Shown: positions 8,978 to 19,360 of the stretch, in pieces
Layout: every line of letters starts with the position of its first letter
How positions within the stretch are numbered: the stretch's first letter is position 1
From: an uncultured Methylocystaceae bacterium
GTDB taxonomy: Bacteria; Pseudomonadota; Alphaproteobacteria; Rhizobiales; Beijerinckiaceae
Length of the DNA stretch: 63,176 bases
Direction: 5' to 3'
Assembly: GCA_903870245.1 (NCBI GenBank)
Contig: CAIQCB010000066.1
Span: forward strand, 1 to 63,176
Notes under the pieces: generated by a model
The model's database searches: none
Seen by the model: the letters and a program-made list of their open reading frames with translations, nothing else
What the model was told of the DNA's origin: nothing
Position numbers and translations under genes: made by a program

Positions 8978-9652
8978 ATGAATCGTGAATTTACCGGATG
9001 GGGCGTAGTCGTTTCGGGCGGTCTGCTGGCAATGGTCGGCGCCTATTGGCTCTATGCCGGTTGGGATCACATTCAGATCGAACGAGGCTGGAGTCAGTTT
9101 ATCGCCGGCGCGATGGCGCTCTCTGGCGGCGTTGTCACAATGGCCATCGGACGGCTGATCCGATTGCTTGTTACCCAGCCTCGAACCTTGGCTCAGACAC
9201 AGGCGATCGGGCGAGAGGCTGCATCGTCGTCATACGCCAGAACTGCGGCAGTTGCGCCTGAACCGCAAAGGATCGCGCGGCCGCCCGAGCAAACAAGGTA
9301 TGCAAGCCCTCTATCGGCTGAGGAGGCGGTGAGCTACGACCCGCCAGCGCCACAGGTGAACGCCAATGTCAGACCAACAATCACCGAAGCCCCCGGCTGG
9401 AGCCACGCATCCATTTCTCCCGTGACAGAAGCCGCGCCCGGTTCGGATGAAGATTATTGGCGTCGCCAGGAATCAGATTATCCCGGCGGTGAGGAGCCAA
9501 CGGAGGTCGATCGCACGGAGGTCGATCGTTATGTGGCGGGGGATTCGACCTATGTGATGTTTTCGGATGGCTCCGTCGAAGTTCACTCGCCCGCCGGAGC
9601 CAGGCTCTATGCCTCGCTGGAGGCCCTTCGCGCAAATCGCGCGGAGAGATAA
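8978..9652 (+). CDS. Membrane protein of unknown function
   Basis: 224 residues. Two membrane helices (about 8-26 and 39-61) are followed by a long polar, Pro/Ala-rich segment (about 70-170) and an acidic end that contains a repeated TEVDR. The C-terminal block YVMFSDGSVEVHSPAGARLYASLEALRA looks folded and conserved. I do not recognise a named family. It starts after the AT-rich island and converges on the CBS-domain gene, 16 bp away. Confidence 0.7.
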   Translation: MNREFTGWGVVVSGGLLAMVGAYWLYAGWDHIQIERGWSQFIAGAMALSGGVVTMAIGRLIRLLVTQPRTLAQTQAIGREAASSSYARTAAVAPEPQRIARPPEQTRYASPLSAEEAVSYDPPAPQVNANVRPTITEAPGWSHASISPVTEAAPGSDEDYWRRQESDYPGGEEPTEVDRTEVDRYVAGDSTYVMFSDGSVEVHSPAGARLYASLEALRANRAER

Positions 9653-9668
9653 AGTCCCAACGGGATTT

Positions 9669-10559
9669 TTACTGGTTCTCGCCGCCGCCCCACATCAGAT
9701 ACAAAGCGGCGTCTCCCGGAACGCCGTCAGGAAAATCCACGATCTGCGCCGCGATCTGGAAACCTTCGGGTTGCAATTCGTCCCGCCAACGCCGGAAAAT
9801 GTCAGCAGGCTCTCCTCTCAGAGTTTCCGGCCAGCGTGCATCTGGAGCGTTGATCGCCCTGCCGCCATCGCTGCATAGACGCGAGGGGAAGCGGATCAAC
9901 ATGAATTCGCGCATGCCTGAGCTGGCGGCGTTGCGGGCGCTGGTCAGCATCTGGCGCCATGCGGCGTCAGAAAGCCGCTTCGCCGCCATCTCCTTGATAC
10001 GTTGCTCGCGCAGCTCCTGCGCCTGTTGACGGTGTTGTGCCGACTCAGCTTCAAGAGCCAGCTCATGCGCCGAAACTAAAGCCCGAAATTGCGCTGCTGA
10101 AAATTCGCCTTGGTGTGGTCGATCGACATCGGCGGAGGGTTGCGATGAGACTACTTCGGTTGAAACAACATCGGTTGAACGCGCCGCCGCATCGATCACC
10201 TGTTTGCTCAAAAGCAATCCGACCAGCCGATCTCCACTCACGACAGGGATGCGTTTCAGTGGGCGGTTTTCCAGTAGTCTCAGAATTTCGACCAGTGCCG
10301 TCGTTTCGTCGACGGAAACAGGGTGGGGAGTCATGAACTCCCGGATCGATTTGGACGTTTGATGGGCGGCCGACGCGCCGTCTTTTCCGTAATCCGAGAT
10401 GTCGCTGCGCGTGACAATGCCGATTGGCGAAAGTCTTTCGTCGACAACCTGAATCGCACCCGTCTGACAGCGCGAGAGCAAGCTCGCCACGTAGGCGGGA
10501 TCGGCGTCCGCCGTCACATAATAGGGAAACTGGCTGTTCATCAGGTCACGGGCGATCAT
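9669..10559 (-). CDS. CBS-domain protein with a coiled-coil and unknown C-terminal domain
   Basis: 296 residues. A CBS pair covers about 1-135 (IARDLMNSQFPYYVTADADP and REFMTPHPVSVDET are the two characteristic starts; IRIPVV-like KRIPVVSGDRLVGLLL ends the second). CBS pairs bind adenine nucleotides or metals and control attached domains. Residues about 160-200 are Glu/Gln/Arg-rich and likely coiled coil. The last 90 residues hold an unrecognised domain (FMLIRFPSRLCSDGGRAIN). The gene is 14 bp downstream of exonuclease III on the same strand, so they may be co-transcribed. Confidence 0.82.
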   Translation of the reverse strand: MIARDLMNSQFPYYVTADADPAYVASLLSRCQTGAIQVVDERLSPIGIVTRSDISDYGKDGASAAHQTSKSIREFMTPHPVSVDETTALVEILRLLENRPLKRIPVVSGDRLVGLLLSKQVIDAAARSTDVVSTEVVSSQPSADVDRPHQGEFSAAQFRALVSAHELALEAESAQHRQQAQELREQRIKEMAAKRLSDAAWRQMLTSARNAASSGMREFMLIRFPSRLCSDGGRAINAPDARWPETLRGEPADIFRRWRDELQPEGFQIAAQIVDFPDGVPGDAALYLMWGGGENQ

Positions 10560-10573
10560 GGGGGTTTATCCGT

Positions 10574-11374
10574 TCATTCGGACAGTTCGATGGTGACGGG
10601 CACATGGTCCGAGGGGCGTTCCCATCCCCGCGCCTCTTTCAGAACTTCCAATCGTTTCAGCGCGCCGCCAAGTTCCTCGCTGACAAGGATGTGGTCGAGG
10701 CGTCGCCCTCTGTCTGACGCCGCCCAGTCGGCAGCGCGATAGCTCCACCATGTGTAAAGTTTTTCTTCCGCCGGCACGAATCGGCGCAAGGCGTCGATCC
10801 ATTTTCCGGCCCGGAACACCGCCGTAAGTTTCTCCACCTCCACAGGCGTGTGGCTGACAACTTTCAGCAGCGCCTTGTGGCTCCAGACATCATGCTCCAG
10901 AGGGGCGATGTTCAGATCGCCAACAAGCATTGCCCGTCCTTTCGCGATCTTGTCTTTTTTGATCCAGTCGCGCATTTCGTCAAGAAAATCGAGCTTGTGG
11001 GCGAATTTTGGATTGATGTCGCGGTCCGGCTCGTCGCCGCCTGCAGGCACGTAAAAATTATGAAGGGTGAGCGGGCCGCCGTTGATCTCCACCTCGGCGG
11101 AGATGTGGCGTGCATCGCCCTTTTCGCAGAAGTCGCGCTTATCAATCAGCCTGAGCGGGTTTTTCGATACAATTGCGACGCCGTGGTAGCCTTTCTGGCC
11201 GTTGATGACGACATTGCGGTAGCCGAGCGCGTTGAAATCCCTGACAGGAAACTCGGCGTCACGACATTTTGTTTCCTGCAAACAAAGAATGTCCGGCGCG
11301 CGGGTTTTCAGGAAATGCGCGACAAGCGGCATTCGCAGGCGTACGGAGTTGATGTTCCAGGTTGTGATCTTCAC
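10574..11374 (-). CDS. xthA: Exodeoxyribonuclease III
   Basis: 266 residues of the endonuclease/exonuclease/phosphatase fold. It cleaves at abasic sites and removes 3' blocking groups in base excision repair. Visible family motifs: MKITTWNINSVRLR at the start, LCLQETKC with the metal-binding Glu, a GDLNIAP block with catalytic Asp and Asn, and SDHVPV with the catalytic His near the end. Length and motifs are those of a complete enzyme. It lies 12 bp after the YcjF-like gene on the same strand. Confidence 0.95.
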   Translation of the reverse strand: MKITTWNINSVRLRMPLVAHFLKTRAPDILCLQETKCRDAEFPVRDFNALGYRNVVINGQKGYHGVAIVSKNPLRLIDKRDFCEKGDARHISAEVEINGGPLTLHNFYVPAGGDEPDRDINPKFAHKLDFLDEMRDWIKKDKIAKGRAMLVGDLNIAPLEHDVWSHKALLKVVSHTPVEVEKLTAVFRAGKWIDALRRFVPAEEKLYTWWSYRAADWAASDRGRRLDHILVSEELGGALKRLEVLKEARGWERPSDHVPVTIELSE

Positions 11375-11386
11375 GGCTTCCGGCTT

Positions 11387-12469
11387 CTATTTGTTCGCTT
11401 TGTCTTTCCCGCTGAATAGAAAGGGCGCCACGTCGCCGACGCCGGGCGCCTTTTCGGCGATAAATGGCGTCGGGCGGCATACCGCCATGGCGGAGAGACC
11501 TACGCGTGCGGTGAGAAGGCCGTTAAGCACACCCTCGCCGAGCTTTGCCGAGAGACGCGACGCAAGTCCATGGCCCAGAACCTGTTGCAATAGCGTATCG
11601 CCGACGGCCAGGGCGCCAGTGATCGCCAGATGCGACCCGACCGAACGGGCGAGTTTGAAAAATCCGAACAGGCCTGGTCTGCCGCCGTAAATATCGGCAA
11701 TTCGGCGCATCAGCACGATCGCCTGACCGGCAACGAAAATCACATCCAGAATGGCGCGAGGGCTGATAGCGGTAACAACCGAAACACGTTTAGCGGCTGC
11801 TGCGATCTCCCTGCGGGCGATCTCGTCGAGGGGCGCAACGAGATGACGTTCGGCGAGATCAATCAGGTCTCTGCCGTCCATGATCTGACCTGCGTATTCC
11901 TTGACAAGCGCGCGCGCTCTTGCGCTCTCGGGACGTTCTGAATAGAGGCGGCCAAGATCGGCCACGCGGGCGCGGGCGGCTTTCTGATCATTGGCGGCGT
12001 GGGCCTGGGCAAGGGCCACATGCAGCCGGGCGATCTGGTTTTGACGCATGATGCTGCGGATTTCGCGGAAGATAAACACGCATGCCGCGAGCGCCGCAGC
12101 TCCGGCGAACGCAAGACCGACGCCGCCAAGAATGGCTGAGTGTTTGAACAAGTCTTCTACGAAGTTCCACGCCCAAACACTCAGCGCGAGCGAGAACAGG
12201 CCGCTGAGCGCTGTCAGGAAAACGCCGCCCCAGGACAACACGATGCTTTGCAGCAGCCCTTTGGCCTGCGCGGCTTCTATCGCCGTTTCATCGCCGGTGA
12301 ACCCATCGACGAGTTCGGCGGTTTCGCGAGCGAAGGCGTCCATTTCCGCTTCTATGAGCTCGGCTCCAGAGCCATGGGCCGGCTTCGGCGGGACGGTCTC
12401 GTCGCCCTCCAGACGAAAAGCGCGGGGGCGCTGTCGACGCTCGGTTTTGGTTGTGGGCGGATTGCTCAT
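11387..12469 (-). CDS. YcjF-family inner membrane protein (DUF697)
   Basis: 360 residues. A polar N-terminal segment of about 75 residues is followed by two membrane helices (about 75-97 and 108-130) and a C-terminal DUF697-type domain (SVVTAISPRAILDVIFVAGQ, then a membrane-associated region rich in Gly and Ala). This is the TIGR01620 type. In many bacteria ycjF follows ycjX, which encodes a predicted GTPase of stress response, but no ycjX is seen here. Function is not established. Confidence 0.85.
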   Translation of the reverse strand: MSNPPTTKTERRQRPRAFRLEGDETVPPKPAHGSGAELIEAEMDAFARETAELVDGFTGDETAIEAAQAKGLLQSIVLSWGGVFLTALSGLFSLALSVWAWNFVEDLFKHSAILGGVGLAFAGAAALAACVFIFREIRSIMRQNQIARLHVALAQAHAANDQKAARARVADLGRLYSERPESARARALVKEYAGQIMDGRDLIDLAERHLVAPLDEIARREIAAAAKRVSVVTAISPRAILDVIFVAGQAIVLMRRIADIYGGRPGLFGFFKLARSVGSHLAITGALAVGDTLLQQVLGHGLASRLSAKLGEGVLNGLLTARVGLSAMAVCRPTPFIAEKAPGVGDVAPFLFSGKDKANK

Positions 12470-12675
12470 TCCGGGAACCGTGTTTGCATCCTCTCAGTAT
12501 GCCAGAATTTAGGAGCGGTTGCGCTATGCCGCGTAAATTTTCCATACGGCGCTTCCCGGACGGCCAATTCGTTCGATCACGGCGCGGTCATGCTGAAGCC
12601 GGTTGCAGGAGCGGGGCGGCTCCTTTAGCATTAACTTCGCCGTTTTGTTCCGCTCCCGCCATTTTGCCGTAGCCC

Positions 12676-13272
12676 ATGACCACATTCATCCAGGACGCTC
12701 TCGCGCTGTTGCTAGGATATCTGTTGGGCTCAATCCCCTTCGGATTGTTGCTGACGAGATGGGCTGGCGCTCCGGATTTGCGCACGATCGGCTCGGGCAA
12801 CATCGGCGCTACCAATGTTCTGCGAACCGGACGCAAGGACCTTGCCGCCGCAACCTTGTTACTAGACGCGCTGAAAGGCACGGTCGCAGTAATGATTGGT
12901 CGGTGGTTGGCTCCGGAAGACGGTGAACTGATCGCCGCTATCGCCGCCTTTCTCGGACACATCCTGCCGGTCTGGTTGAATTTCAGAGGCGGCAAGGGGG
13001 TTGCGACTTACCTCGGCGTCTTGTTTGGCCTTCATTGGCCGACCGGACTGATCTTCTGCCTGGTCTGGCTCGCAGTTGCTGCGATCTGGCGTTACTCCTC
13101 CCTGTCAGCTCTTGTCGCCAGTCTTGCCGCGCCAGCCGCGCTGCTGGGCCTTGGTAAGGGCGGACCGGCCCTGGTGATCGGTGTGATGACTGTGATCCTT
13201 TGGCGCAAGCATCGCGAAAACATCGCTCGTCTCGTTGCCGGATCGGAGAGTCGGATCGGGCAAAAGGGATGA
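12676..13272 (+). CDS. plsY: Acyl-phosphate:glycerol-3-phosphate acyltransferase PlsY
   Basis: 198 residues, an integral inner membrane protein with about five helices. It makes lysophosphatidic acid from acyl phosphate and glycerol-3-phosphate, the first step of phospholipid synthesis. The three family motifs are present: GSIPFGLLL near the start, [16 protein letters not shown] (about 38-53), and [12 protein letters not shown] (about 109-120). Its last bases overlap the start of dprA by 4 bp (ATGA), so the two are translationally coupled. The plsY-dprA order is common in alphaproteobacteria. Confidence 0.96.
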   Translation: MTTFIQDALALLLGYLLGSIPFGLLLTRWAGAPDLRTIGSGNIGATNVLRTGRKDLAAATLLLDALKGTVAVMIGRWLAPEDGELIAAIAAFLGHILPVWLNFRGGKGVATYLGVLFGLHWPTGLIFCLVWLAVAAIWRYSSLSALVASLAAPAALLGLGKGGPALVIGVMTVILWRKHRENIARLVAGSESRIGQKG

Positions 13273-14531
13273 GCGAGGCGACGCCGGGCGGGCGGCTTGA
13301 GGACGAGCAGCTGGTCGATTGGCTTCGTCTTATTCGCAGCGAGAACATCGGTCCACGCACATTTCGCCAGTTGATCAATCGCTATGGCGGGGCGCGTCAG
13401 GCTCTCGAAGCCTTGCCGGAGCTTGTTGCAAAAACCTTGCGCGGCCGTGTGATTCGCCTGGTCGACCGCGATGAGGTCTTGCGTGAGATCGCGGCGGCTC
13501 ACGCGAGGGGCGTGCGGTTCATTGCCAGCATTGATCCCGATTATCCGCCGCTGCTGCGCGAAATCGCAGACGCGCCGCCCATTCTCGCTATACGCGGCAA
13601 CGCCACTGTGACGCGTCGGGACGCTGTCGCGATTGTCGGGTCGCGCAACGCTTCGGCGGTGGGACTGGCCTTCGCTGAGCGTCTAGCCCGCGGCCTGTCC
13701 GGGGCGAATTACGTCATTGTTTCAGGGCTTGCGAGGGGGATCGACGCTGTGACGCATCGCGCCACGCTGATGACCGGCACAATCGCTGTTCTCGCGGGTG
13801 GACACGCGCGACCCTATCCTCCAGAGCACGAAAAACTGGCCGATGACATCGCAGAACATGGCCTTGTCATTTCAGAAATGCCATTCGATTGGGAGCCGCG
13901 CGGCCGGGATTTTCCGCGTCGAAACCGACTAATCGCCGGGGTTAGCCGCGCGACTGTCGTCGTCGAGGCTGCGCGTCGCTCTGGCTCCTTGATTACCGCT
14001 AAATTCGCCAATGACCAGGGCCGGGAGGTGTTCGCGGTTCCGGGCTCGCCACTCGATCCCCGCGCTGAGGGGGCGAATGATCTGCTGCGACAGGGCGCAA
14101 ATATGTGCACGCGGGCAGAGGACGTCATCGAGTTGCTGGCTGGCGCTTCCCGGTTTTCTTCTCAAAAGGATTTGTTCGATGTGAGCGAGGCCGCCGAAAA
14201 GATCGAGCCTTTGTTCGATGAAATCGATTTTTTCGCTGCGCCGCCCGTCGCTTTCGTTCACGCCACAAAAGTCTCCGGAAACGCTTTTGCGAATATAGAG
14301 AAAACAGATTTTACGGGTGACCGTCGATCGCAAACGACCCCTTCGACAGAAAGAGATCCCTCAGGACTCATTATCTCCTTGTTGGGGCCGGCGCCGATCA
14401 CGGTGAACGAACTGGTTCGAGTCAGCGGCCTGAGCGCTCAGGTCGTTCATGGCGTTCTTGTGGAGCTTGAGATCGTCGGGCGTGTAGAGCGTCCTGGAGT
14501 CGATCTGGTCTCTCTCGTTTACAATCAATGA
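13269..14531 (+). CDS. dprA: DNA-processing protein DprA
   Basis: 420 residues. DprA binds incoming single-stranded DNA during transformation and loads RecA; the gene is also found in species not known to be competent. Domains: a helical N-terminal part (about 15-85), a Rossmann-like fold with [18 protein letters not shown] and [21 protein letters not shown] in pieces at about 120-225, and a winged-helix DML1-like domain at the C-terminus (about 355-415). The long linker (about 290-350) is polar and variable. ATG at 13269 overlaps the plsY stop. Confidence 0.95.
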   Translation: MSEATPGGRLEDEQLVDWLRLIRSENIGPRTFRQLINRYGGARQALEALPELVAKTLRGRVIRLVDRDEVLREIAAAHARGVRFIASIDPDYPPLLREIADAPPILAIRGNATVTRRDAVAIVGSRNASAVGLAFAERLARGLSGANYVIVSGLARGIDAVTHRATLMTGTIAVLAGGHARPYPPEHEKLADDIAEHGLVISEMPFDWEPRGRDFPRRNRLIAGVSRATVVVEAARRSGSLITAKFANDQGREVFAVPGSPLDPRAEGANDLLRQGANMCTRAEDVIELLAGASRFSSQKDLFDVSEAAEKIEPLFDEIDFFAAPPVAFVHATKVSGNAFANIEKTDFTGDRRSQTTPSTERDPSGLIISLLGPAPITVNELVRVSGLSAQVVHGVLVELEIVGRVERPGVDLVSLVYNQ

Positions 14532-14541
14532 AATATTATTA

Positions 14542-14703
14542 TTAACTCTCGTCGTCCTTTATGCGCTGAGCCATATCGGCTTCTACACGCGCCAGATTGA
14601 GAAAATACGCCAACATCGGTAGTTTCGCCTCGCCGGCCATGCGAGCCAACTCCCCGCTGATATCAGATATGTAAGCGCTGACCGAGGCTTGCTGTTTGGC
14701 CAT
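14542..14703 (-). CDS. Short conserved-looking protein (53 residues)
   Basis: MAKQQASVSAYISDISGELARMAGEAK is its first half, given here as two overlapping parts: MAKQQASVSAYIS and ISDISGELARMAGEAK. The rest is LPMLAYFLNLARVEADMAQR and a charged end. It reads as an amphipathic helical protein and resembles short uncharacterised proteins common in Rhizobiales. The frame runs upstream to 14919, but that part looks non-coding and the ATG at 14703 is the natural start; a start two codons earlier is possible. No clear ribosome site. No function assigned. Confidence 0.6.
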   Translation of the reverse strand: MAKQQASVSAYISDISGELARMAGEAKLPMLAYFLNLARVEADMAQRIKDDES

Positions 14704-14939
14704 GATCCGCATTTTGTTTCTGGAGGGTGAGTGTCGACCTGAGTTGGTCGCCCTTGCGTGACGTGATGACACAGATCGCTGCATGGGTTCATGTCTCGCA
14801 AGAGAGGGGCTGAGTTCCAGAATTTTTTGACATTCATTTGACGCAACTGTCAAGCTTGCGTAAGCCGGCTTGGCCTTGATCCCCATGATTGAATGTTTAC
14901 AAAATATAATCAAATACATAGATACGGTCTGATAGCGCG

Positions 14940-15422
14940 TTATCGCGCATCGGGCAGTCGCGACAGACGATCCAGCGCCCCCTGCAGAATGTATGCGGCG
15001 GCCATTCGGTCGATAACATCGGCGCGTTTGGCCCGCGAAACATCATTGGCGATCAGATCGCGGGTAACCGCCGCCGTGGATAGACGCTCGTCCCAGAAAG
15101 CGAAGGGCAGGTCGGTTAATTTTCGAAGATTTCGCATGAAAGCCTCGGTAGCCTGCGCCCGGGGTCCGGAACTCCCGTCCATGTTCAATGGTAGGCCGAA
15201 AATCAGCGCGCCAACCTCGAAATCATGCGCGCGCCGGATCAATGTCGTTGCATCCTGAGAAAATTTGGTCCGCTTGATTGTGTCGAGCGGAGAAGCGAGC
15301 CGCCTCTCCACATCGGATAGCGCCAGCCCGATGGTTTTTGTGCCGAGGTCGAGCCCCATCACGCGCGATCTGATGGGGAGGAGACGAGCGATTTCCTCAA
15401 GCGGCTGGACGACGGGGGACAT
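14940..15422 (-). CDS. ruvX: Holliday junction resolvase-like protein RuvX (YqgF)
   Basis: 160 residues with the RNase H-like fold of the YqgF/RuvX family, which acts in pre-16S rRNA maturation and is often annotated as a Holliday junction resolvase. Motifs: [15 protein letters not shown] near residue 23, [11 protein letters not shown] (about 85), [10 protein letters not shown] (about 117), and [14 protein letters not shown] at the end with the catalytic Asp. The start is set at 15422; a longer frame to 15761 runs antisense to gatC and is rejected. A start at 15437 is possible. Divergent from gatC with about 110 bp between them. Confidence 0.92.
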   Translation of the reverse strand: MSPVVQPLEEIARLLPIRSRVMGLDLGTKTIGLALSDVERRLASPLDTIKRTKFSQDATTLIRRAHDFEVGALIFGLPLNMDGSSGPRAQATEAFMRNLRKLTDLPFAFWDERLSTAAVTRDLIANDVSRAKRADVIDRMAAAYILQGALDRLSRLPDAR

Positions 15423-15534
15423 ATTTTTCGCTAGCATGGCGCGCCTTGCCGTTAAACCCCCCAGGTCGGGCGCATTGCGCCATGCAAGCCCAGGCGCTAT
15501 AGCGCCCTTGCTGTTCCAAAGGACGGAGTTGAAA

Positions 15535-15822
15535 ATGTCTGTCGATCCTGCGGTGGTGCGCCGTATCGCACACCTTGCGCGCATTGCCGTCGAGGACAAA
15601 GAAGTCGAGCGGCTGAACGGCGAGATCAATGCGATCCTCGCCTTTGTCGAGGCTCTGGGCTCCGTCGATATCGCGGGCGTTGAGCCCATCGCCTCGGTGT
15701 TGCCGATGCAAATGAAGAAACGCGCTGACGTCGTTGACGATGGCGGCATCGTCGACGACATTCTCGCAAACGCCCCCGCACGCGAGGAGAACTATTTCGT
15801 GGTCCCCAAGGTCGTTGAATAG
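15535..15822 (+). CDS. gatC: Asp/Glu-tRNA amidotransferase subunit C
   Basis: 95 residues, the small subunit of the GatCAB complex that converts Glu-tRNA(Gln) (and Asp-tRNA(Asn)) to the amide in species lacking the direct synthetase. Family features: [20 protein letters not shown] at the start, a central [20 protein letters not shown] motif, and the C-terminal [13 protein letters not shown]. It starts after a GGACGGAG ribosome site. It is followed by gatA after 59 bp that contain a tandem repeat. Confidence 0.96.
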   Translation: MSVDPAVVRRIAHLARIAVEDKEVERLNGEINAILAFVEALGSVDIAGVEPIASVLPMQMKKRADVVDDGGIVDDILANAPAREENYFVVPKVVE

Positions 15823-15831
15823 ACGACACTT

Positions 15832-15873
15832 CCTTCGCATCACTCTATATTACCTTCGCGTCACTCTATATTA
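15832..15873 (+). repeat. 21-bp tandem direct repeat between gatC and gatA
   Basis: Two adjacent 21-bp units (15832-15852 and 15853-15873), CCTTCGC(A/G)TCACTCTATATTA, differ by one base. The second copy ends 8 bp before the gatA start codon. It looks like a recent slippage duplication, and its AT-rich half could affect gatA translation. Confidence 0.9.
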
Positions 15874-15881
15874 AGAGACAC

Positions 15882-17372
15882 ATGTCCGATTTGACCCACC
15901 TCTCTCTCGCCGAGGCGCGCGATGCGCTGAAATCGAAAAAAGTATCGGCGCTCGAACTCACCCGAGCGCATATCGATGCGATGGAGGCCGCGCGCGCACT
16001 AAATTGTTTTATCACCGAGACTCCGGAGCTTGCGCTCCAGCAGGCAGGGCAAAGCGACGCAAAAATTGCGAGCGGAGAGGCCGGGCCACTTGAAGGATTG
16101 CCCCTCGGGATCAAGGATCTCTACTGCACCAAAGGCGTTCGCACCACGGCGGCCAGCCGTATTCTCGGCGATTTCACCCCGACCTACGAATCCACCGTCT
16201 CGGGCCATCTGTTGCGAGATGGGGCTGTGTCTCTGGGCAAGCTCAACCTGGATGAATTCGCTATGGGGTCCTCGAACGAGACCAGCGCCTTTGGTCCGGT
16301 GATATCTCCCTGGCGTCGCAGTGGAGACCCCTCAGCCAAAATTGTGCCGGGCGGTTCATCGGGGGGGTCATCCGCCGCTGTCGCCGCAAGATTGTGTCTC
16401 GGCGCGACAGCGACAGACACCGGCGGATCGATACGCCAGCCCGCCGCTTTCACCGGAACTGTGGGTATGAAACCGACCTACGGACGCTGCTCGCGCTGGG
16501 GCATTGTCGCGTTTGCTTCATCACTGGATCAGGCCGGTCCCATTACCCGCACGGTGCGGGACTCCGCGATCATGTTGCGCTCAATGGCGGGGCATGATCC
16601 AAGGGATACGACCAGCGTCGACGCGCCGGTGCCGGATTACGAAAAGGCTCTGGGCGCTTCTCTGAAGGGTCGTCGGATTGGTGTCCCGAAAGAATATCGG
16701 CTTGACGGCCTTTCGTCGGAAATTCTCGCTCTTTGGGATCAGGGGGTCGCGTGGTTGAAGGACGCCGGCGCTGAAATCATCGAGATCTCGCTACCGCATA
16801 CGAAATACGCTCTCCCTACATATTATATCATTGCTCCCGCCGAGGCTTCTTCAAACCTCGCGCGTTATGATGGCGTTCGCTACGGCATTCGCGAAACCGG
16901 TCGCGACATCGCCGGCATGTATGAAAAGACTCGTGCAAAGGGTTTCGGACCGGAGGTGCGACGACGCATAATGATCGGCACCTATGTCCTTTCTGCCGGC
17001 TACTATGACGCGTATTATGTCCGCGCCCAGAAAGTCCGTAGCCTGATCAAGCATGATTTTGACGCCGTTTTCGCCGCAGGAGTCGACGCTGTGCTCACCC
17101 CCGCCACGCCTTCGCCAGCTTTCGCTCAGGGCGAACAGGGAGCGACCGATCCCGTCGAAATGTATCTCAACGACGTCTTCACCGTTACCGTGAATATGGC
17201 GGGTCTGCCGGGCGTCTCCGTTCCGGGCGGCCTCGCCGCCAATGGATTGCCACTGGGGCTGCAATTGATAGGTCGTCCTTTCGACGAGGAGACCCTTTTC
17301 ACTCTGGCCGGCGCGATTGAGCAGGCGGCGCCAAAAATCGATTATCCACAAGCATGGTGGCGTGGGGTTTGA
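15882..17372 (+). CDS. gatA: Asp/Glu-tRNA amidotransferase subunit A
   Basis: 496 residues of the amidase signature family. GatA releases ammonia from glutamine and passes it to GatB. The catalytic Lys is in [14 protein letters not shown], and the Ser cis-Ser pair lies in [14 protein letters not shown] and [15 protein letters not shown]. Length is normal. It follows gatC in the same operon and is followed by a chorismate mutase gene only 2 bp away, which separates it from gatB. Confidence 0.97.
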   Translation: MSDLTHLSLAEARDALKSKKVSALELTRAHIDAMEAARALNCFITETPELALQQAGQSDAKIASGEAGPLEGLPLGIKDLYCTKGVRTTAASRILGDFTPTYESTVSGHLLRDGAVSLGKLNLDEFAMGSSNETSAFGPVISPWRRSGDPSAKIVPGGSSGGSSAAVAARLCLGATATDTGGSIRQPAAFTGTVGMKPTYGRCSRWGIVAFASSLDQAGPITRTVRDSAIMLRSMAGHDPRDTTSVDAPVPDYEKALGASLKGRRIGVPKEYRLDGLSSEILALWDQGVAWLKDAGAEIIEISLPHTKYALPTYYIIAPAEASSNLARYDGVRYGIRETGRDIAGMYEKTRAKGFGPEVRRRIMIGTYVLSAGYYDAYYVRAQKVRSLIKHDFDAVFAAGVDAVLTPATPSPAFAQGEQGATDPVEMYLNDVFTVTVNMAGLPGVSVPGGLAANGLPLGLQLIGRPFDEETLFTLAGAIEQAAPKIDYPQAWWRGV

Positions 17373-17374
17373 TC

Positions 17375-17743
17375 ATGGGCACAACCCGCGCCGATAGCGA
17401 TGTCAATTTGCAAGCGCTGCAGGACGAGATGTCCGATGTGCGCCGGGTGATCGACGAGATTGATGACGAACTCGTCGCACTGCTCGCCAAAAGACAGCGC
17501 CAAATAGAACGCGCCGCGCGGGTCAAACCCGGGCTGGGCATTCCGGCGCGTGCGCCGGAACGCGTCGACGAGGTTTTGGCGCGGGTTCTTGGCGCTTCGC
17601 GGCGAGAGGGCCTCTCCGTCGAAGTGGCGATGAAGCTGTGGACCTCGATCATTGAATGGTCGATCCAGTATGAAGAGCGATTGATGGGCGACAAAGCGCC
17701 GAAAGGCGATGGACCGCTGGATGAAAGCGGCCGCCAATCCTGA
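17375..17743 (+). CDS. Chorismate mutase, AroQ class
   Basis: 122 residues. It rearranges chorismate to prephenate, the branch point to phenylalanine and tyrosine. The helical AroQ fold is clear: DVRRVIDEIDDELVALLAKR (first helix, with the active-site Arg), a second helix with RAPERVDEVLARVL, and a third, WTSIIEWSIQYEERL. It has an N-terminal extension of about 20 residues. It begins 2 bp after gatA and is probably co-transcribed with the amidotransferase genes. A start at 17354 inside gatA is possible but less likely. Confidence 0.9.
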   Translation: MGTTRADSDVNLQALQDEMSDVRRVIDEIDDELVALLAKRQRQIERAARVKPGLGIPARAPERVDEVLARVLGASRREGLSVEVAMKLWTSIIEWSIQYEERLMGDKAPKGDGPLDESGRQS

Positions 17744-17836
17744 CGATGACTGTGTCGGCGGCAGTTTCCGGCGCGAGCCGGCGCAAAGAGTTTTCCGTCA
17801 AAAAGCTTGGGCTACTCTCCGAAAGAGGATGACACT

Positions 17837-19303
17837 GTGTCTCAATCGGCACCTTCCAAATACATCAAGGGCGCAACTGGCGATTGGGAAGTCGTCATCG
17901 GCATGGAGATACATGCCCAGGTGACGAGCCGCGCCAAGCTTTTTTCAGGCGCCTCAGCCGAATATGGCGGGGCTCCCAACGACCATGTCTCGCTCGTCGA
18001 TGCGGCCATGCCCGGCATGTTGCCGGTCATCAACGAGGAGTGCGTGCGTCAGGCGATCCGAACCGGGCTCGGGCTTGAGGCCCAGATTAATTTGCGTTCC
18101 ATTTTCGATCGCAAAAACTATTTCTACCCCGATCTACCGCAGGGCTATCAGATCTCTCAATATAAACATCCGATCGTTGGCGAAGGAGCCGTGATCGTCG
18201 ATGTCTCGCCCAGCGAGCGAATTACTGTCGGCATAGAGCGTCTGCATCTCGAGCAGGACGCCGGAAAATCCCTGCATGACCTTTCCGCCACCGAGAGCCA
18301 CGTCGATCTCAATCGCAGCGGCGTCGCCCTGATGGAGATTGTGTCACGGCCGGACATGCGCTCCTCGGATGAAGCTCGGGCCTATGTCTCGAAGCTGCGA
18401 ACAATTTTGCGATATATTGGCTCTTGTGACGGCAATATGGAGCAAGGATCCCTGCGCGCCGACGTCAATGTGTCTGTGCGTCGGCCCGGCGGACCGCTTG
18501 GCACAAGGTGCGAGATTAAAAACGTGAATTCCATTCGTTTCATCGGCCAGGCCATCGAGGTCGAAGCTCGCCGGCAAATCGCTATTCTGGAGGATGGCGG
18601 CAAGATTGATCAGGAGACGCGTCTCTTCGATCCCGGTAAGGGCGAGACCAGATCCATGCGCTCAAAAGAGGAAGCGCATGATTATCGCTATTTCCCCGAC
18701 CCGGATCTTCTGCCGCTCGAGTTCGATCAGGACTATGTCAACACGCTAAGGGCGCAATTACCGGAACTCCCGGACGCAAAGCGCGCGCGCTTTATCGCCT
18801 CATACGGCCTGCCGCCCTATGACGCGGGCGTATTGGTTATGGAGCGCGCAAGCGCGGATTTTTTCGAAGAGACGGCAAAGGGACGGGATGCGAAGCTTGC
18901 GGCTAACTGGGTGATCAATGAACTCTTCGGCCGCCTGAACAAGGAAGGTCTGGACGTGGCGCAATCGCCGGTCTCGGCGTCGGCTCTCGGCGCGATCATC
19001 GACCTGATCTCCAGCGATGTGATCTCCGGCAAAATCGCCAAGGACCTCTTCGAGATTGTTTGGAGCGAGGGTGGTGACCCGACGGAAATTGTCGAGTCCC
19101 GTGGACTTAAACAGGTGACCGACACCGGCGCGATCGAAGCGGCTGTCGACGCCGTCATAGCCGCAAATCCCGACAAGGTCGCGCAGGCGAAAGAGAAGCC
19201 AACCATGCTGGGATGGTTCGTAGGACAAGTCATGAAGCAGACAGGGGGTAAAGCGAACCCGCAAGCCGTGAACGAACTGCTCAGGCGCAAACTCGGGGTT
19301 TGA
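17837..19303 (+). CDS. gatB: Asp/Glu-tRNA amidotransferase subunit B
   Basis: 488 residues from a GTG start ([20 protein letters not shown]), with AGAGGA 7 bp upstream; the in-frame ATG at 17807 is the alternative. GatB activates and amidates the misacylated tRNA. Landmarks: [34 protein letters not shown], the LEQDAGKS stretch, [18 protein letters not shown] [19 protein letters not shown], and the C-terminal YqeY-like helical domain with a GWFVGQVMK end. It is the last gene of the gat operon, before a hairpin at 19334. Confidence 0.96.
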   Translation: MSQSAPSKYIKGATGDWEVVIGMEIHAQVTSRAKLFSGASAEYGGAPNDHVSLVDAAMPGMLPVINEECVRQAIRTGLGLEAQINLRSIFDRKNYFYPDLPQGYQISQYKHPIVGEGAVIVDVSPSERITVGIERLHLEQDAGKSLHDLSATESHVDLNRSGVALMEIVSRPDMRSSDEARAYVSKLRTILRYIGSCDGNMEQGSLRADVNVSVRRPGGPLGTRCEIKNVNSIRFIGQAIEVEARRQIAILEDGGKIDQETRLFDPGKGETRSMRSKEEAHDYRYFPDPDLLPLEFDQDYVNTLRAQLPELPDAKRARFIASYGLPPYDAGVLVMERASADFFEETAKGRDAKLAANWVINELFGRLNKEGLDVAQSPVSASALGAIIDLISSDVISGKIAKDLFEIVWSEGGDPTEIVESRGLKQVTDTGAIEAAVDAVIAANPDKVAQAKEKPTMLGWFVGQVMKQTGGKANPQAVNELLRRKLGV

Positions 19304-19333
19304 CGGACCAAAATTTCATTCTGGACGAATCAT

Positions 19334-19360
19334 AAATCGCGCAGAAGTGTGCGATTTTTT
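19334..19360 (+). terminator. Terminator after gatB
   Basis: AAATCGCGCA (19334-19343) pairs with TGTGCGATTT (19348-19357), one wobble, loop GAAG, followed by TTT. It lies 30 bp after the gatB stop. Confidence 0.85.
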
